Assembly: GCF_001411805.1 (NCBI RefSeq)
Contig: NZ_CP007213.1
Location: 1 to 64,000, forward strand
DNA length: 64,000 nt
From: Burkholderia plantarii
Lineage (GTDB): Bacteria > Pseudomonadota > Gammaproteobacteria > Burkholderiales > Burkholderiaceae
Direction of reading: 5' to 3'
Positions 27,896-38,800 of the stretch are shown in pieces. How positions within the stretch are numbered: the stretch's first letter is position 1; every line of letters starts with the position of its first letter. Below the pieces are notes generated by a model that searched no databases, was not told the DNA's origin, and was given only the letters and a program-made list of their open reading frames with translations. Made by a program: the position numbers and the translations under genes.

Positions 27896-27937
27896 ATGGC
27901 CCGCCGGTCGCGATCGCGTCGCGAACCGGCGGGCCAT
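27896..27937. terminator. Large inverted repeat between siderophore reductase and small membrane gene
   Basis: 13-bp perfect arms ATGGCCCGCCGGT (27896-27908) and ACCGGCGGGCCAT (27925-27937). There is no T run on either strand, so it may be a processing or attenuating hairpin and not a classical terminator. Confidence 0.45.
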
Positions 27938-28030
27938 TCAGTGAGATATATACCACGCGCGGCGGCGATACAAACGCCGCTCGCCTATTGTTCACAAGCT
28001 TACCGAACCGATGGCGACGGCGCCCTTGTC

Positions 28031-28855
28031 TCAGTCGTCGAGCGTCTCGTGGACGCCGGTCGCGCCGCGCTTCCAGTACGCCGAGGCGCGGATGCGTGAC
28101 TTGTGGACGCCGCGCGCGTCGCACAGGTGCTGGCGCACCGCGCGCATCGCGGCGGCTTCGCCGGCGGCCCAGACGTAGCCGTCGCCGGACGGCAGCGGCA
28201 GGTCGCGCAGCGCGGCGACCAGCTGCGCGCCGTCGCCGGCGGCCGCGGCCGGATCGTTGCGATAGCGCCAGATCGCGTAGACGTCGGCCGCCGTGTCGAA
28301 TTCGAGCTTCGCCGATTCGTCCGCCACCTCGATCACGATCGCCGCGCGGGTGCCGGCCGGCAGTTCCGCGAGGCGCCGCGCGATCGCCGGCAGCGCACTG
28401 TCGTCGCCGATCAGCAGGTGCCAGTCGAAATCGGTCGGGACCACGAACGATCCGCGCGGGCCGCCGATCGCGAGCGTCTGGCCGACTGCGGCCTGGCCGG
28501 CCCATTGCGAGGCCGGGCCCGGATGATGCAGCACGAACTCGAGGTCCAGCTCGCGCGCGGCGCGGTCGTAACGGCGCGGCGTGAAATCGCGCATGATCGG
28601 CTTCGGCGCGCCGTCGGGCAGCACCAGGCCGTTCGGGCCGAGTTCCGGCAGCGTCGGTTCGGTGTCGCCGGGCGCCGGGAAGAACACCTTGACGTGATCG
28701 TCGAACGACGCGCTGACGAAGTCGTCGAGATCGTCGCCGCCGAGCGTGACGCGCAGCAGGTGAGGCGTGACATGGGTGATGCGCCGGACGGTCAGCACGC
28801 GGCGTTTCAGGGGGTGACGCACGCGCGTGACCGCGCGTTCGGTGGGGTTCTGCAT
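28031..28855 (-). CDS. Siderophore-interacting protein (ferric-siderophore reductase, ViuB/YqjH type)
   Basis: 274 residues from ATG 28855 with GGAGA upstream. FAD-binding segment RDFTPRRYD (about 81-89) and FVLHHPGPASQWA match the SIP flavin domain; the C-terminal NAD(P)H domain contains GDDSALPAIARRL and YVWAAGEAAAMRAVR. It should reduce ferric siderophore in the cytoplasm to release iron. The PadR gene upstream on the same strand, 58 bases away, forms a likely operon. Confidence 0.92.
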   Translation of the reverse strand: MQNPTERAVTRVRHPLKRRVLTVRRITHVTPHLLRVTLGGDDLDDFVSASFDDHVKVFFPAPGDTEPTLPELGPNGLVLPDGAPKPIMRDFTPRRYDRAARELDLEFVLHHPGPASQWAGQAAVGQTLAIGGPRGSFVVPTDFDWHLLIGDDSALPAIARRLAELPAGTRAAIVIEVADESAKLEFDTAADVYAIWRYRNDPAAAAGDGAQLVAALRDLPLPSGDGYVWAAGEAAAMRAVRQHLCDARGVHKSRIRASAYWKRGATGVHETLDD

Positions 28856-28912
28856 CGATCGGATCTCCGAAGGCAAGCGGGAAGGCGGAATGGACGGGCG
28901 AGGCGTGCGGGC

Positions 28913-29710
28913 TCAGGCTTGCGGCGGCGGGCCGTCGATCTCGGCCGCGGCGCGGCGCAGGATCCCGGCGATGCGGCGCTGTTCGTCCGGTGCCGCCGCG
29001 CTCTTGCGAAACAGTGCCTGCCGCAGCGTCATGCGCGCCTCGACGAACTCGGGCAGCCAGCCGCCTTCCGGGGTCTCGTCGGCGCCCTCGCCGGCCTGAC
29101 CCGTCTGGTTCGCGAACGCGCGGCGCATGAACTCCATCTTGCGGCCGAGGTGCGCGAGCTTCGCGAACAGCAGCTCGACGCGTTCGCGCTGCGCGTCCAG
29201 ATGCGTGCGGCCGGCTTCGGCGAGCGCGTAGCGCTTGCGGTTGCCGTCGGCCTCCACCGTCACGTAGCCGAGTTCCTCCAGATACGTGAGCGCCGGATAC
29301 ACCATGCCGGGGCTCGGCACGTAGAAGCCCTGCGAGCGCGTGTCGAGCGCCTTGATCAGCTCGTAGCCGTGGCTCGGCTGCTCGGCGAGCAGCGAGAGCA
29401 GCATCAGCTGCAGGTCGTCGGAATTGAACTGGCGGCCGCGCGGCATGCGCGGATCGTCGAAACCGCCGGGGCCGCCGGGGCCGCCGAAGCCCTCGGAAAA
29501 GCCGCCGAAGCCGTGGCCGTGGCGACCGCCGCCGCGCCGGCCGCCGACCATCGCCCAGAGGCGGAACAGGCCGTGGTGGTGCGGGTGGTGGCCTTGATGG
29601 TGGCCGTGGTGATCGTGATGGTGGCGCTGGCCGTGATGGCCGCGGTGTTCGTGGCGGCCTTCGTGGCCGGGCACGGCGCCGAAGATGTCGTGGTGATGGG
29701 AGCGACGCAT
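28913..29710 (-). CDS. PadR-family regulator with histidine/glycine-rich N-terminus
   Basis: 265 residues from ATG 29710 with GGAGAAC upstream. The first 95 residues contain about 25 histidines in HH-rich runs and a glycine-rich stretch, then a PadR winged helix at about 100-180 (LLSLLAEQPSHGYELIKAL, then YPALTYLEELGYV) and a helical C-terminus. PadR proteins repress a neighbouring gene and themselves. With a siderophore reductase downstream, the His tract suggests metal (iron, nickel or cobalt) sensing, as in YqjI-YqjH of E. coli, where a metal-binding PadR represses the ferric reductase. This looks like the same pair. Confidence 0.9.
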   Translation of the reverse strand: MRRSHHHDIFGAVPGHEGRHEHRGHHGQRHHHDHHGHHQGHHPHHHGLFRLWAMVGGRRGGGRHGHGFGGFSEGFGGPGGPGGFDDPRMPRGRQFNSDDLQLMLLSLLAEQPSHGYELIKALDTRSQGFYVPSPGMVYPALTYLEELGYVTVEADGNRKRYALAEAGRTHLDAQRERVELLFAKLAHLGRKMEFMRRAFANQTGQAGEGADETPEGGWLPEFVEARMTLRQALFRKSAAAPDEQRRIAGILRRAAAEIDGPPPQA

Positions 29711-29752
29711 CGTGTTCTCCTTGAGATATGTCTTAAGATGTATCGAAAGATA

Positions 29753-29768
29753 TATATCTAAAGATATA
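29753..29768. promoter_or_regulatory. PadR operator
   Basis: TATATCTAAAGATATA is a perfect inverted repeat in the A/T-rich promoter, 43 bases before the PadR start. A second TCTTAAGA palindrome at 29731-29738 follows. These fit autoregulation and resemble the tandem A/T-rich sites of YqjI-type regulators. Confidence 0.6.
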
Positions 29769-29810
29769 AGATCAAGGGGAAAATTTGGGGCGGGATGGTG
29801 GCTGGCTTGC

Positions 29811-30360
29811 AAATTCCCGACGGCGAGGCGGTGCTGGCCATGCCGGTCGTCACGTGAGGTGATCTAATGCAGCCGCTTCGGACGGCCCGGAATGGTTCAC
29901 ACAAAGTCTTCCGATACCGCGGACTCTCGATAATGGAAAGGACTTGATTCATCATTGAACGGACACCGCATAGAGGTGGCAGCGTTGCTGCCTGGTATTG
30001 AAGCCGTATTGATTTGTTTCAGTGCCGTGACATGTGCCGATAAATACAAATGCGGACGCCGAGATGGTCAGAGTCTATTGGACACACTGCGGTATCTCGT
30101 GAATATCGCGCTCATCGGATTCGCTTTGGTTTCATGTGGTGCCTCGAACGGATCGTGTGAAGATTGTCATTGGATCAGAGAACATCGGATGATGTTCGTC
30201 GTGACTACTCGGCGAGAGCAATAACCGCATCGTCAGCGGCTCCAAGGAAACACCTCGGCTTTCGAAAAAGCCCGGCTTCTTTCCGAAATCGGCGTTCACC
30301 CAGCATATATCGATCGGCTGGCTATGCTAACGTCTCGTTTTCCGAGCGCGCTGTCACAAT
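29811..30360. other. A/T-enriched intergenic region at the left edge of the island
   Basis: About 550 bases of visibly lower G+C than the preceding genes. An 89-codon frame at 29955-30224 has no ribosome site and mixed composition, so I do not call it. AGCATA (30302-30307) and TATGCT (30323-30328) form an inverted repeat about 35 bases before the island operon and may be its promoter/operator. No integrase, transposase or tRNA is visible. Confidence 0.4.
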
Positions 30361-32184
30361 ATGTCTGCCTACGTCAAACCAAGATGGTTACGGGATCTGT
30401 TACGTTTCCTTCCGTTAAAGAGCCAGTTCGTCCTGTCAGGGAATGTGCGTGACCTGCAGGCATGCGAGGTGGCGCCGGATGTGGTGACGGCGCAGTCGTT
30501 GGTCAGTACGCTCGGCGACGCCTTGCGGGAGGTGGGTCATGCCCAGTTGGTCGTCTGGAATCCGGTTGCGGGTTTCACGGTGCCGGACAGTCGGGTGCCA
30601 TCCATGGAGCCGGCCGATGAAACGTTGCGGCGCCTTGGGCTGACGCCGATCGACGGCGTGGCGCCAGGTGGCATCGATGTGCTCACCGCGTGCCTCGAGC
30701 GTCTGGTCATGCTGCCGGGTCGGCCAATCGCCCTTGTCGTCGATTTTGCCTCCCGCCTGGCAATTCGCGCCGAAACGCTGAACCCTGCTGAGCACACGCT
30801 TTTTACGCGCGCGCTGGTTTTGGCGCACATGGCGGCGCCGCGTCCTGCTGGCGAATTGCGACGGCCGTTTTTCAATACCGTGATATGGATCGTCGACAAG
30901 GAAGGAGATCTGCCTGACTGGCTGCTGATCGACAATCCGCGCATCCGGCATATTCCCGTGTCGAAACCCGACAGCGCTGCGCGTCGTGCGTTGGCGGGCG
31001 CATTGCTGAGCGGCGTACCCGGTGCGCAAGTGGCTACGCAGGACAGTTTGACGGCGGCGGAGAAAGCTTTTGTCGATGGCGCCGAGGGTTTGCTGTTGGC
31101 CGACATGAATGCAATCGCGACGCTTGCCCGAGTCGAGCAGGTTCCCGTCGAAAAGATCGCCGATGCCGTGCGGCGCTACAAGGTCGGCGTGACCGAGGAT
31201 CCTTGGCAGCAGATCGAGCGCGACAAGATTCGTCATGCCGAGACCTTCGTTCGGCAGCGCGTCAAAGGCCAGGCGCATGCGGTCACGCACATGCTCGATC
31301 TCGTCAAGCGCGCCATGACGGGAGTCGGAGCCCAGCGCAAAGGTAACCGGCCGCGTGGGGTGGCATTCCTGGCAGGCCCGACCGGCGTCGGGAAAACGGA
31401 GCTTGCCAAGACCATCACAAGCCTGTTGTTCAGTGATGAAAGCGCTTACATCCGTTTTGACATGTCGGAGTTCAGCGCCGAGCATGCCGACCAACGGCTG
31501 ATCGGCGCGCCGCCCGGCTATGTCGGCTATGACGTTGGTGGGGAACTGACGAATGCGATTCGCGAGCGTCCATTCAGTGTGGTGCTGTTCGATGAAATCG
31601 AAAAAGCGCATCCGCGCATTCTCGACAAGTTCCTGCAGATTCTCGATGACGGTGTGCTGACATCGGGGCGCGGCGATCGAGTCTATTTCTCCGAGGCACT
31701 GATCATCTTCACCTCGAACCTCGGCATCTATCGTCAGGACGAATCGGGCCTGCGCGTGCCGAATGTCCAGCCGGGTGAGGATTTTGCGGAGATCCAGAAA
31801 AAGGTGCTCAGCGAGATTCAGCAACATTTCAAGCTGGTCCTGAATCGGCCGGAAATCCTGAACCGTATCGGCGAGAATGTCATCGTCTTCGATTTTATTC
31901 GCGAGGATGTCGCGATCGATATCTTCGAGCAGATGATTCGTGGTGTGCTCGACGACGTCACGGCCCAAGGCATCAGCGTCGATCTGGACGTGGAGTCGAG
32001 GATGGCGCTCCAGTTGCTATGCCTAGGCGATCTCTCCAATGGCGGGCGCGGTATCCGCAACCAGATCGAGGCGCATCTGCTCAATCCGCTGGCGCGCGGT
32101 CTGTTCGATCAGGACGCGAACGCGGGCGACCGGTTCGTCATCGCGGGCATCAACTCGGGCACTTTTCAACTGCAGAAGCGTTAG
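30361..32184 (+). CDS. ClpB/ClpA-type AAA+ unfoldase, single canonical module
   Basis: 607 residues. The C-terminal half is a Clp/Hsp100 D2-like module: Walker A GPTGVGKT (339-346), pore loop GYVGYD (386-391), Walker B VLFDEIEKAHP (D411, E412), sensor 1 TSNLG, and a sensor 2/D2-small domain (SNGGRGIRNQIEAHLL). The first 260 residues are not a Clp N-domain or middle domain; a segment FVLSGNVRDL and VVDFA suggests a degenerate P-loop module. The pore tyrosine is kept, so ATP-driven threading of a protein partner is likely. First gene of the island operon, 3 bases before the radical SAM gene. Confidence 0.88.
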   Translation: MSAYVKPRWLRDLLRFLPLKSQFVLSGNVRDLQACEVAPDVVTAQSLVSTLGDALREVGHAQLVVWNPVAGFTVPDSRVPSMEPADETLRRLGLTPIDGVAPGGIDVLTACLERLVMLPGRPIALVVDFASRLAIRAETLNPAEHTLFTRALVLAHMAAPRPAGELRRPFFNTVIWIVDKEGDLPDWLLIDNPRIRHIPVSKPDSAARRALAGALLSGVPGAQVATQDSLTAAEKAFVDGAEGLLLADMNAIATLARVEQVPVEKIADAVRRYKVGVTEDPWQQIERDKIRHAETFVRQRVKGQAHAVTHMLDLVKRAMTGVGAQRKGNRPRGVAFLAGPTGVGKTELAKTITSLLFSDESAYIRFDMSEFSAEHADQRLIGAPPGYVGYDVGGELTNAIRERPFSVVLFDEIEKAHPRILDKFLQILDDGVLTSGRGDRVYFSEALIIFTSNLGIYRQDESGLRVPNVQPGEDFAEIQKKVLSEIQQHFKLVLNRPEILNRIGENVIVFDFIREDVAIDIFEQMIRGVLDDVTAQGISVDLDVESRMALQLLCLGDLSNGGRGIRNQIEAHLLNPLARGLFDQDANAGDRFVIAGINSGTFQLQKR

Positions 32185-32187
32185 TTC

Positions 32188-32832
32188 ATGGACATCCGCG
32201 TTTCACGCCTGCATTTTCCTGTCACGACGCTCGGCCCGGGACGGCGCGTCGGAATTTGGTTTCAGGGGTGCTCGATTCGATGCCCGGGTTGCATTTCGAT
32301 GGATACCTGGGCAAGCGTCGGGGGCGATACCACGGTCGGTGCCGTGCTGGCACAAGTTGGAACGTGGCTGCCCGATGTCGATGGCATTACGATTTCCGGC
32401 GGCGAGCCGTTCGATCAACCCGAGGCGCTGCTCGCGCTCCTGCAAGGCCTGCGGCAGCTATCGGCCTGCGACGTCCTCGTCTACAGCGGCTATGCGATCG
32501 AATCCCTGTCTGCCACCATGGCCCGAGCCGACGGCCTGATCGATGCGTTGATTTCCGAACCGTTCGACATGGCCGTCCCGCAGACACGTCCATTGCGGGG
32601 TAGCGACAATCAACGCTTGCATTGCCTGACCCCTCTCGGTCACACGCGTTTTGCACAGTACGAGCACGCTTCACGCAACGGCGGCAAGGTGCTGGATGTG
32701 ATGTTCGACGAGGATGGCAGCGTCTGGTTCGCGGGGATACCGGAACGGGGCGACTTTGAACGCTTGAGAGACCTATTGACCGATCAGGGCCATCAGGTTC
32801 GGATCAGCGCCGACAAGGCGAAAAACAGATAA
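32188..32832 (+). CDS. Radical SAM protein related to anaerobic nucleotide-reductase activase (NrdG-like)
   Basis: 214 residues. The cluster motif is C28-X3-C32-X2-C35 (CSIRCPGC) inside GIWFQGCSIRCPGCISMDTW, and the SAM-binding GGE is in ITISGGEPFDQ. This is the compact 4Fe-4S activase type, which makes a 5'-deoxyadenosyl radical to install a glycyl radical or modify a partner. No nrdD or other glycyl-radical enzyme is in the window, so its partner is probably an island protein. The gaps are 3 bases upstream and 8 bases downstream, so it is an obligate operon member. Substrate unknown. Confidence 0.88.
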   Translation: MDIRVSRLHFPVTTLGPGRRVGIWFQGCSIRCPGCISMDTWASVGGDTTVGAVLAQVGTWLPDVDGITISGGEPFDQPEALLALLQGLRQLSACDVLVYSGYAIESLSATMARADGLIDALISEPFDMAVPQTRPLRGSDNQRLHCLTPLGHTRFAQYEHASRNGGKVLDVMFDEDGSVWFAGIPERGDFERLRDLLTDQGHQVRISADKAKNR

Positions 32833-32840
32833 GACAGGAA

Positions 32841-35800
32841 ATGTCAGCCATGATGCGTTTTTGTCCAAATTGCCGGACCGAGCGGCCGGTCAACGAATGG
32901 TTCTGCGGCGGCACGGTCGATGGTGCCGCCTGCGGCTGGGATCTGTCGAGCCTACCGATCAGGGCGCCCGGATGGCGCCCGCAGGATGTGATCACGGCCG
33001 ACGAGGTCGTTAACCAGCAGGTGGCGCCTGGCGAATCCGGCGCCGCGGCCAGCGCGCAGCGGTCCTGCCTGAATGGCCATCTAATGAACGACGGCGACTT
33101 GATTTGCCTCGAATGCGGCGCGGATTTAACCGTGCAGACCGACGCGCGGCGGCCAGATAACGGCGTTGGTGATAACCACGGTTTGGGGCATTCCACTGCG
33201 ACAGAGCCTCCCCCGGATCCGGCCGAGGAGACGCGGATCGATGGTTGGCGATTGCTACGTCAGATTTCGAGTACGGACGGTGTGCGTGAGCGTTATATCG
33301 CGCAGCATGACGAGACCGGCCGGCAGGCGGTTCTGACGCTGTACCGGCCTGGGGCGGAACCGGACCCGGCAATTTACGACGTGGTACGCCGCCTGTCGCG
33401 TGAGCATGTACCGGAAATCATCGCCACTGGACGCTGGGATCAACGCGCCTACGAAGTCGCTGAAGAACTGAGCGGCGGGACGCTGGCGGATCTGGGCATG
33501 GCGGTACGTGACGTCGCGACGATCCGGCATGTGGTCGACGAGCTCGGCCAAGCCCTGCAGGCGTTTTCGGATGTCGGCCTGCGGCATCGCGATCTGAGAC
33601 CGGGCACGTTGCTGGTGCGTAGCCATGAACCGCTGGACCTCGTGATCAGCGGCTTCGGCTCGGCACGGCTGTCCGAATTCGATCTCGACATCGTCTCACC
33701 GCTCGAAACGACACGCTACATGGCGCCCGAGGCCATCGCGGGTGGTGTTGCCGCGGCGTCCGACTGGTGGAGCCTCGGCATGATCCTGCTCGAACAGCTT
33801 ACCGACGGTCGCTGCTTCGAGGGCATCAACCCGCGTGCCTTCCTGATTCATGTGCTGGCCAACGGCGTCACGTTGCCGGACGATCTGGATCCATCGCTTC
33901 ACCTGCTGCTGCGTGGCCTGCTGGCACGCGACCGGCATCAACGCTGGCAATGGTCGCAAGTCAAGGCGTGGCTTGACGGCAAGCCGGTGGATGCACCGGT
34001 GGCGACGGGCGTCGATTCCGACGACGGCGAGGGGGCCAGTATTGCGTTAGGGGCGCGGCAATATCGCAGGCCGGCTCTCTTTGCGCTCGCTGCGGCGGAG
34101 CGCGAGAACTGGGATGCGGCCCGCGATCACTTGAATCGCGGTGTCGTGCTGACGTGGACGGAGCAGGCCGGTATCGGGGCAAAAGCGCTAGCCGGCCTCC
34201 GCCAGATCATGCAGCTCGACGGGATCGACGACGATTGTCGTCTAATGATCGCGCTCAAGCTGTTGAATCCCGACATGCCGCTCATTCTGCGCGGCGACAT
34301 CGTCACACCCGGCTGGCTGCTGCAAAACCCGCTGGAAGGCTATGACCTGATTACCGGGCCGATACCCACGTTCCTCGAGCGGCTGGGGACGGAAAGCTGG
34401 CTGTCGCGACTACGCTCGCGGGCCGAGGAGGTACGACACCGGGCCGGCCATCTTGGTGTCGAACTGGACGAGGACATGGTGCGCATCGCGCTGCTGTCCA
34501 CCTCGCGTGCCCAATTGGCGGCACAGTGGGAGGCGCGGCGCCTGTTATTGCCGGATTCGGATCATCATGGCCTGCTGTCGTTGTCCGAACGCCGCATCCT
34601 CAGTGAGGAGGATCTTATCGTCCTGCTGAGCGCGGCCATTTCCCAATTCCGCTCGGTCGATGAAATCCTTGAACAGGCCGCCACCATCGCTGAACGCGAG
34701 CAGATCCTGGCATTCGATCGCCAGGCGGCCCAGGTCGCCCTCGCGCTGCCGCGCGTCGAGCTGTTTCGCTCCGTTGACGACCGGATTGCCGGATTTGCGC
34801 GCACGGGCAATTCGACAGTCGATGCATGGGCAGAGCAATTTCGTCTCGAACGCCGCCTGCCGCTGCACGAAGTAGTCGTACTGTTGTCGGTGCCTGCAGA
34901 GCAGTGGCTGGAACCACAGAAGCAGCAGTATGTGTCGCAGATTCTCGATTTCTTCGAGAAGAAGGTTGCCACCACCGTCTTGCGCGGTCCACTGGTTCGC
35001 ATGACCATCGGCAAGACCACGGGCAGGATCGATCTCAACGAATTGAACGGCGAGCGATTCGCCAGTGCCGCGTTGCTCGATCACCTGCTTCAGCGCAACG
35101 TGCAGACGGTGTCGGTAGACCCGGCCGTGTTTGGCGCGAGCGGGACGCTGGAAGGTCGACTGAACACGCTGTATCGACAGACCTCGCTCTACAAGCGCGA
35201 TACCGGAATCGACGGGCTCTATCTGGGTTTCCCGTTCGTGCTTTGCAAGGATCACCGCAGCACGACGCGTCCCCGTATTGCTCCCGTCCTGTTGTGGCCG
35301 GTCAGGCTGCTGATGGAGCTCGGCACCCGTGGACAGGTTGCGATGGCCTTCGACGGCGAGCGAGAGGAGGTCCGCCTGAATCCGGCGCTCGAGGGCCTGT
35401 TCGGACGCGAAGCGGTCAAGGCATGGCGTGTCGCGGCTGATGAAGTACTCGGCCGTTCCGCGCTGAAGGCTGGCGATGTCGTCGATGCCTTTGGCCTGCT
35501 GGCCGAGGTGGCGAGCCGCAAGCTTGGCGCGTTGCCGCCGCCGACCATCGACCTGCCGGTTGGCACGATGCGCATTGCTTGTGCCGGCGTGCTCTTCCAT
35601 GTCGATTTCGCCGGGCAGGCCATTGGAGAAGACCTGCGTCAGCTCAAGCAATTGTCGCCCTCGGGTACGGCGCTGGAATCGATGTTGAGGCTCAAGGACA
35701 AGTCGGCCTACGATGCGCCCGAAGCGGCCGCGACGGAGCTCGACCGATTCCTGACGGTGGCGAGCGATCCGTCTCAGGAAACGGCAATTCTGCAGGCGCG

Positions 35801-38800
35801 GCAGGGGCCGGGATTGCTGGTTGAGGGGCCTCCTGGTACCGGCAAGAGCCAGACGATCGTCAACATGGTTGCCGACGCGATCGGACGGGGCCGCAGCCTG
35901 TTGATCGTGTGTCAGAAGCATGCGGCGCTGGAGGTCGTGCGCAAGCGCCTGGTCGCGGAAGGGCTGGGTGATCGTATCGTGATGGTCAATGACGTCAACA
36001 AGGACCGCGAGCCGACTATCCGGGCCGTCCGCGAGCAACTGGATGCGATTTTTCGCGGCACGGCGCTCGATCATGGCGTGATCCGTCAGCGCGAACGCAT
36101 GGCCGCGAGGATCGAGATGCTGGAGGGGGAACTGGATCGCCAGCACATGGCGCTTCATCGCGTCGACGAGTCGACCGGCCTTAGCTATCGGGCATTGCTC
36201 GCCGAGCTGATTCGGCTTGAGGCCGGCACGCCGCCTGTCAGCGTGCCGCAGCTGCGCACGTCGCTGGCCGCGCTCGATATATCTGCGTTGACGACGCTGG
36301 AGGAACACTGCGCACCCTTGGCGCGTTACTGGCTGCCGGCGAAATTCGAGGGTAGCGCTTTGGCTCAATTGGCCTCGTTCTCGACGGACGCGGATACGAT
36401 CGAGGCGTTCCGTTCGCGGTTCGCGGATTTTTGTGAGGCGGAGCGGCTGCGCACCGAGACACTCGCTGCCCACCCTGCCCGCTTCGAAGTGGACGACCCC
36501 GCACCTTATCGGAAGTGGCTCGATACCAATGCCGGCCGTCTTGTTGCGCTGGACGACGTTCAACGCAAGCGGCTTGCGCAATGGCTGCCGTTATTTCGTC
36601 CGGCCGATCAGGCCGACGCGGAAGGCCACCGGCATCATGCGTCGCTCAGTGGACTCCATCGCGATCTGCTGGCGGTCGATACCCGCGGTTTCGACGTCAC
36701 GCTGTCAGATGCCGTCGCGAGCACGTCAGATCCGGAGCTCGACCGACTCGAAAGCCAGGCGGCACTCGCGACGCGCGCGCCGTCCTTGTTGAGTCGTCTG
36801 AATCCCGCCACCTACCTGCGACGCGGGCGCCTGATGAAATTCGTCGCCGGTTGCGGCGCACCCGCGACGGACGAGACGCTGCGCAAACTGCTGGCTGCCG
36901 CGCGGCTCGAGCAGGTCTGGCGCCCGTTGCGTCAAACGTTGAACACGATCAGTCGGGCATTGCATCTCGATGTGGTCGACCCTGCATGTGGCCCGGCGCT
37001 TGCCGATGCCTGCCTTACCCGCTTGCGCCAGTTCGAGGAAATTCGCGAGCTCGCGCAGCATCTCGCGATCGCGCCACGCGGCGACGAATTCGATTCGGCT
37101 GTGATGACGGGGGATCGGGCACCGGTTGAGCAGTTGCTCGACGGTTTCGAGGCGGCGTTCATCCGCCACAACGCACGCCAACACAGTCTTCAGGCGCTGA
37201 GGCTGATCGAGGAGTGGTGCTCGGCAGAACTCGTCGCGGCCTGTCGTCAGGCGATCAGCGACAACGTCAGCTACCAGGCGCCGCTGAATCGGGTTAGCGA
37301 TGCCTTGCCGACATTGGCCGCCTATCAGCAGTTCCGTACTCGGGCGAGGCATGTCACGGCCGAAGCACTAGGCGTGTTTGCCATCCTGCGTGACCGCGAG
37401 GATGCGCTTGCTCGTCTGCCGCTTGATCATCTCGACGAGGCGGTGCGGCGGCTGATCAATCGCGAGGCTCGGCTCGGCTGGAAGCGGCGCATGGAGCAGG
37501 ATAACCCCGAGTTGCTGCTCGACCAAAGCGAGACCACCTCGAAAATCGATGCGCTGGCGGCGGCCGACGAGGAAATGCGGCGCCTGAATCGCGAGATGCT
37601 GCGCAATGGCATCGACCGCGGCAAGTTGAGTTCGGCACGAGATTGGGAGGACGTCACGCGTTTGACGGGGCGGCGCTCCCGGCGTCTGCGCGAATTCATC
37701 GAGCTCGGCAGCGGGCTGGGCCTGATGACATTGCGTCCGGTCTGGCTGATGAATCCCGATGTGGCCAGCCGCGTGCTGCCACTGAAGTCGGGCTTGTTTG
37801 ATTCCGTCGTCTATGACGAAGCCTCCCAGATGCCCGTCGAGTATGCGATTCCGACGCTGTTTCGCGGCAATCTGTCGGTCGTCAGCGGCGACGAGAAGCA
37901 GATGCCTCCGACGGCGTTCTTTGCAAGCCGAACAGATAGCGACGAGACGGAGATCTTCGACGGCGAGCAGCCTGACGACACGGCAACCGAAGACGAGCGC
38001 GAGCGCTTCGAGGACACCTGGAATCGACGTGAAATCAAGGATTGCCCCGATCTGCTGCAACTGGCGCGTAGCGCGTTGCCGGTATCGACGCTGCAGATCC
38101 ACTATCGTTCGGCGTATCGCGAACTGATCGGTTATTCGAACGCGGCGTTCTACGAGAACAACCTCAGCGTGCCGGTTCGTCATCCCGATGCCACGGTGCG
38201 CGAGGTCAAGCCGCTCGAGCTCATTCAGGTAAATGGTCTCTATGAACAGCAGACCAACGGCGACGAAGCGGATCGCGTTGTCGACTATCTGGCGCAGCTC
38301 TGGCAACAGTCTTACGCACAGCGGCCTTCGGTCGGCGTGGTGACGTTCAATCGCAAGCAGGCCGACCTTATCCTCGAACGCCTGGCGTTGCGGGCGGAAA
38401 CCGATGAAGCGTTTCGCGACGCCTATCGTGAAGAACTGGATCGCACCGATCGCGGCGAGGATATGGCCGTATTCGTGAAGAATGTCGAGAACGTGCAGGG
38501 TGACGAGCGTGACACGATCGTCTTTTCCACGACCTTCGGCCGTAACGGTCAGGGCACGTTCCGTCGCTTCTTCGGCGTACTTGGTCAGAGTGGCGGTGAG
38601 CGACGTCTGAACGTGGCCGTCACGCGCGCCCGCCACAAGATCGTGCTCGTTACCTCGATGCCGATCCGTGAGATTTCCGACATGCTCGCCACGCAGCGCA
38701 AGCCGGCGATTCCGCGTGACTATCTTCAGGGCTATATGGAGTACGCCCGCGCCATGTCGAACGGCGAGTTGCCGGCCGGTCGGGCCTTGCTGGGCCGCAT

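Noticed and set aside
29955..30224. 89-codon open frame at the island edge
   Set aside because: No ribosome site, no motif and atypical composition; kept only as part of a gene-poor region.
32188..32832. Genuine nrdG of anaerobic ribonucleotide reduction
   Set aside because: No nrdD in the window and the gene is locked in an unrelated operon; only the fold is shared.
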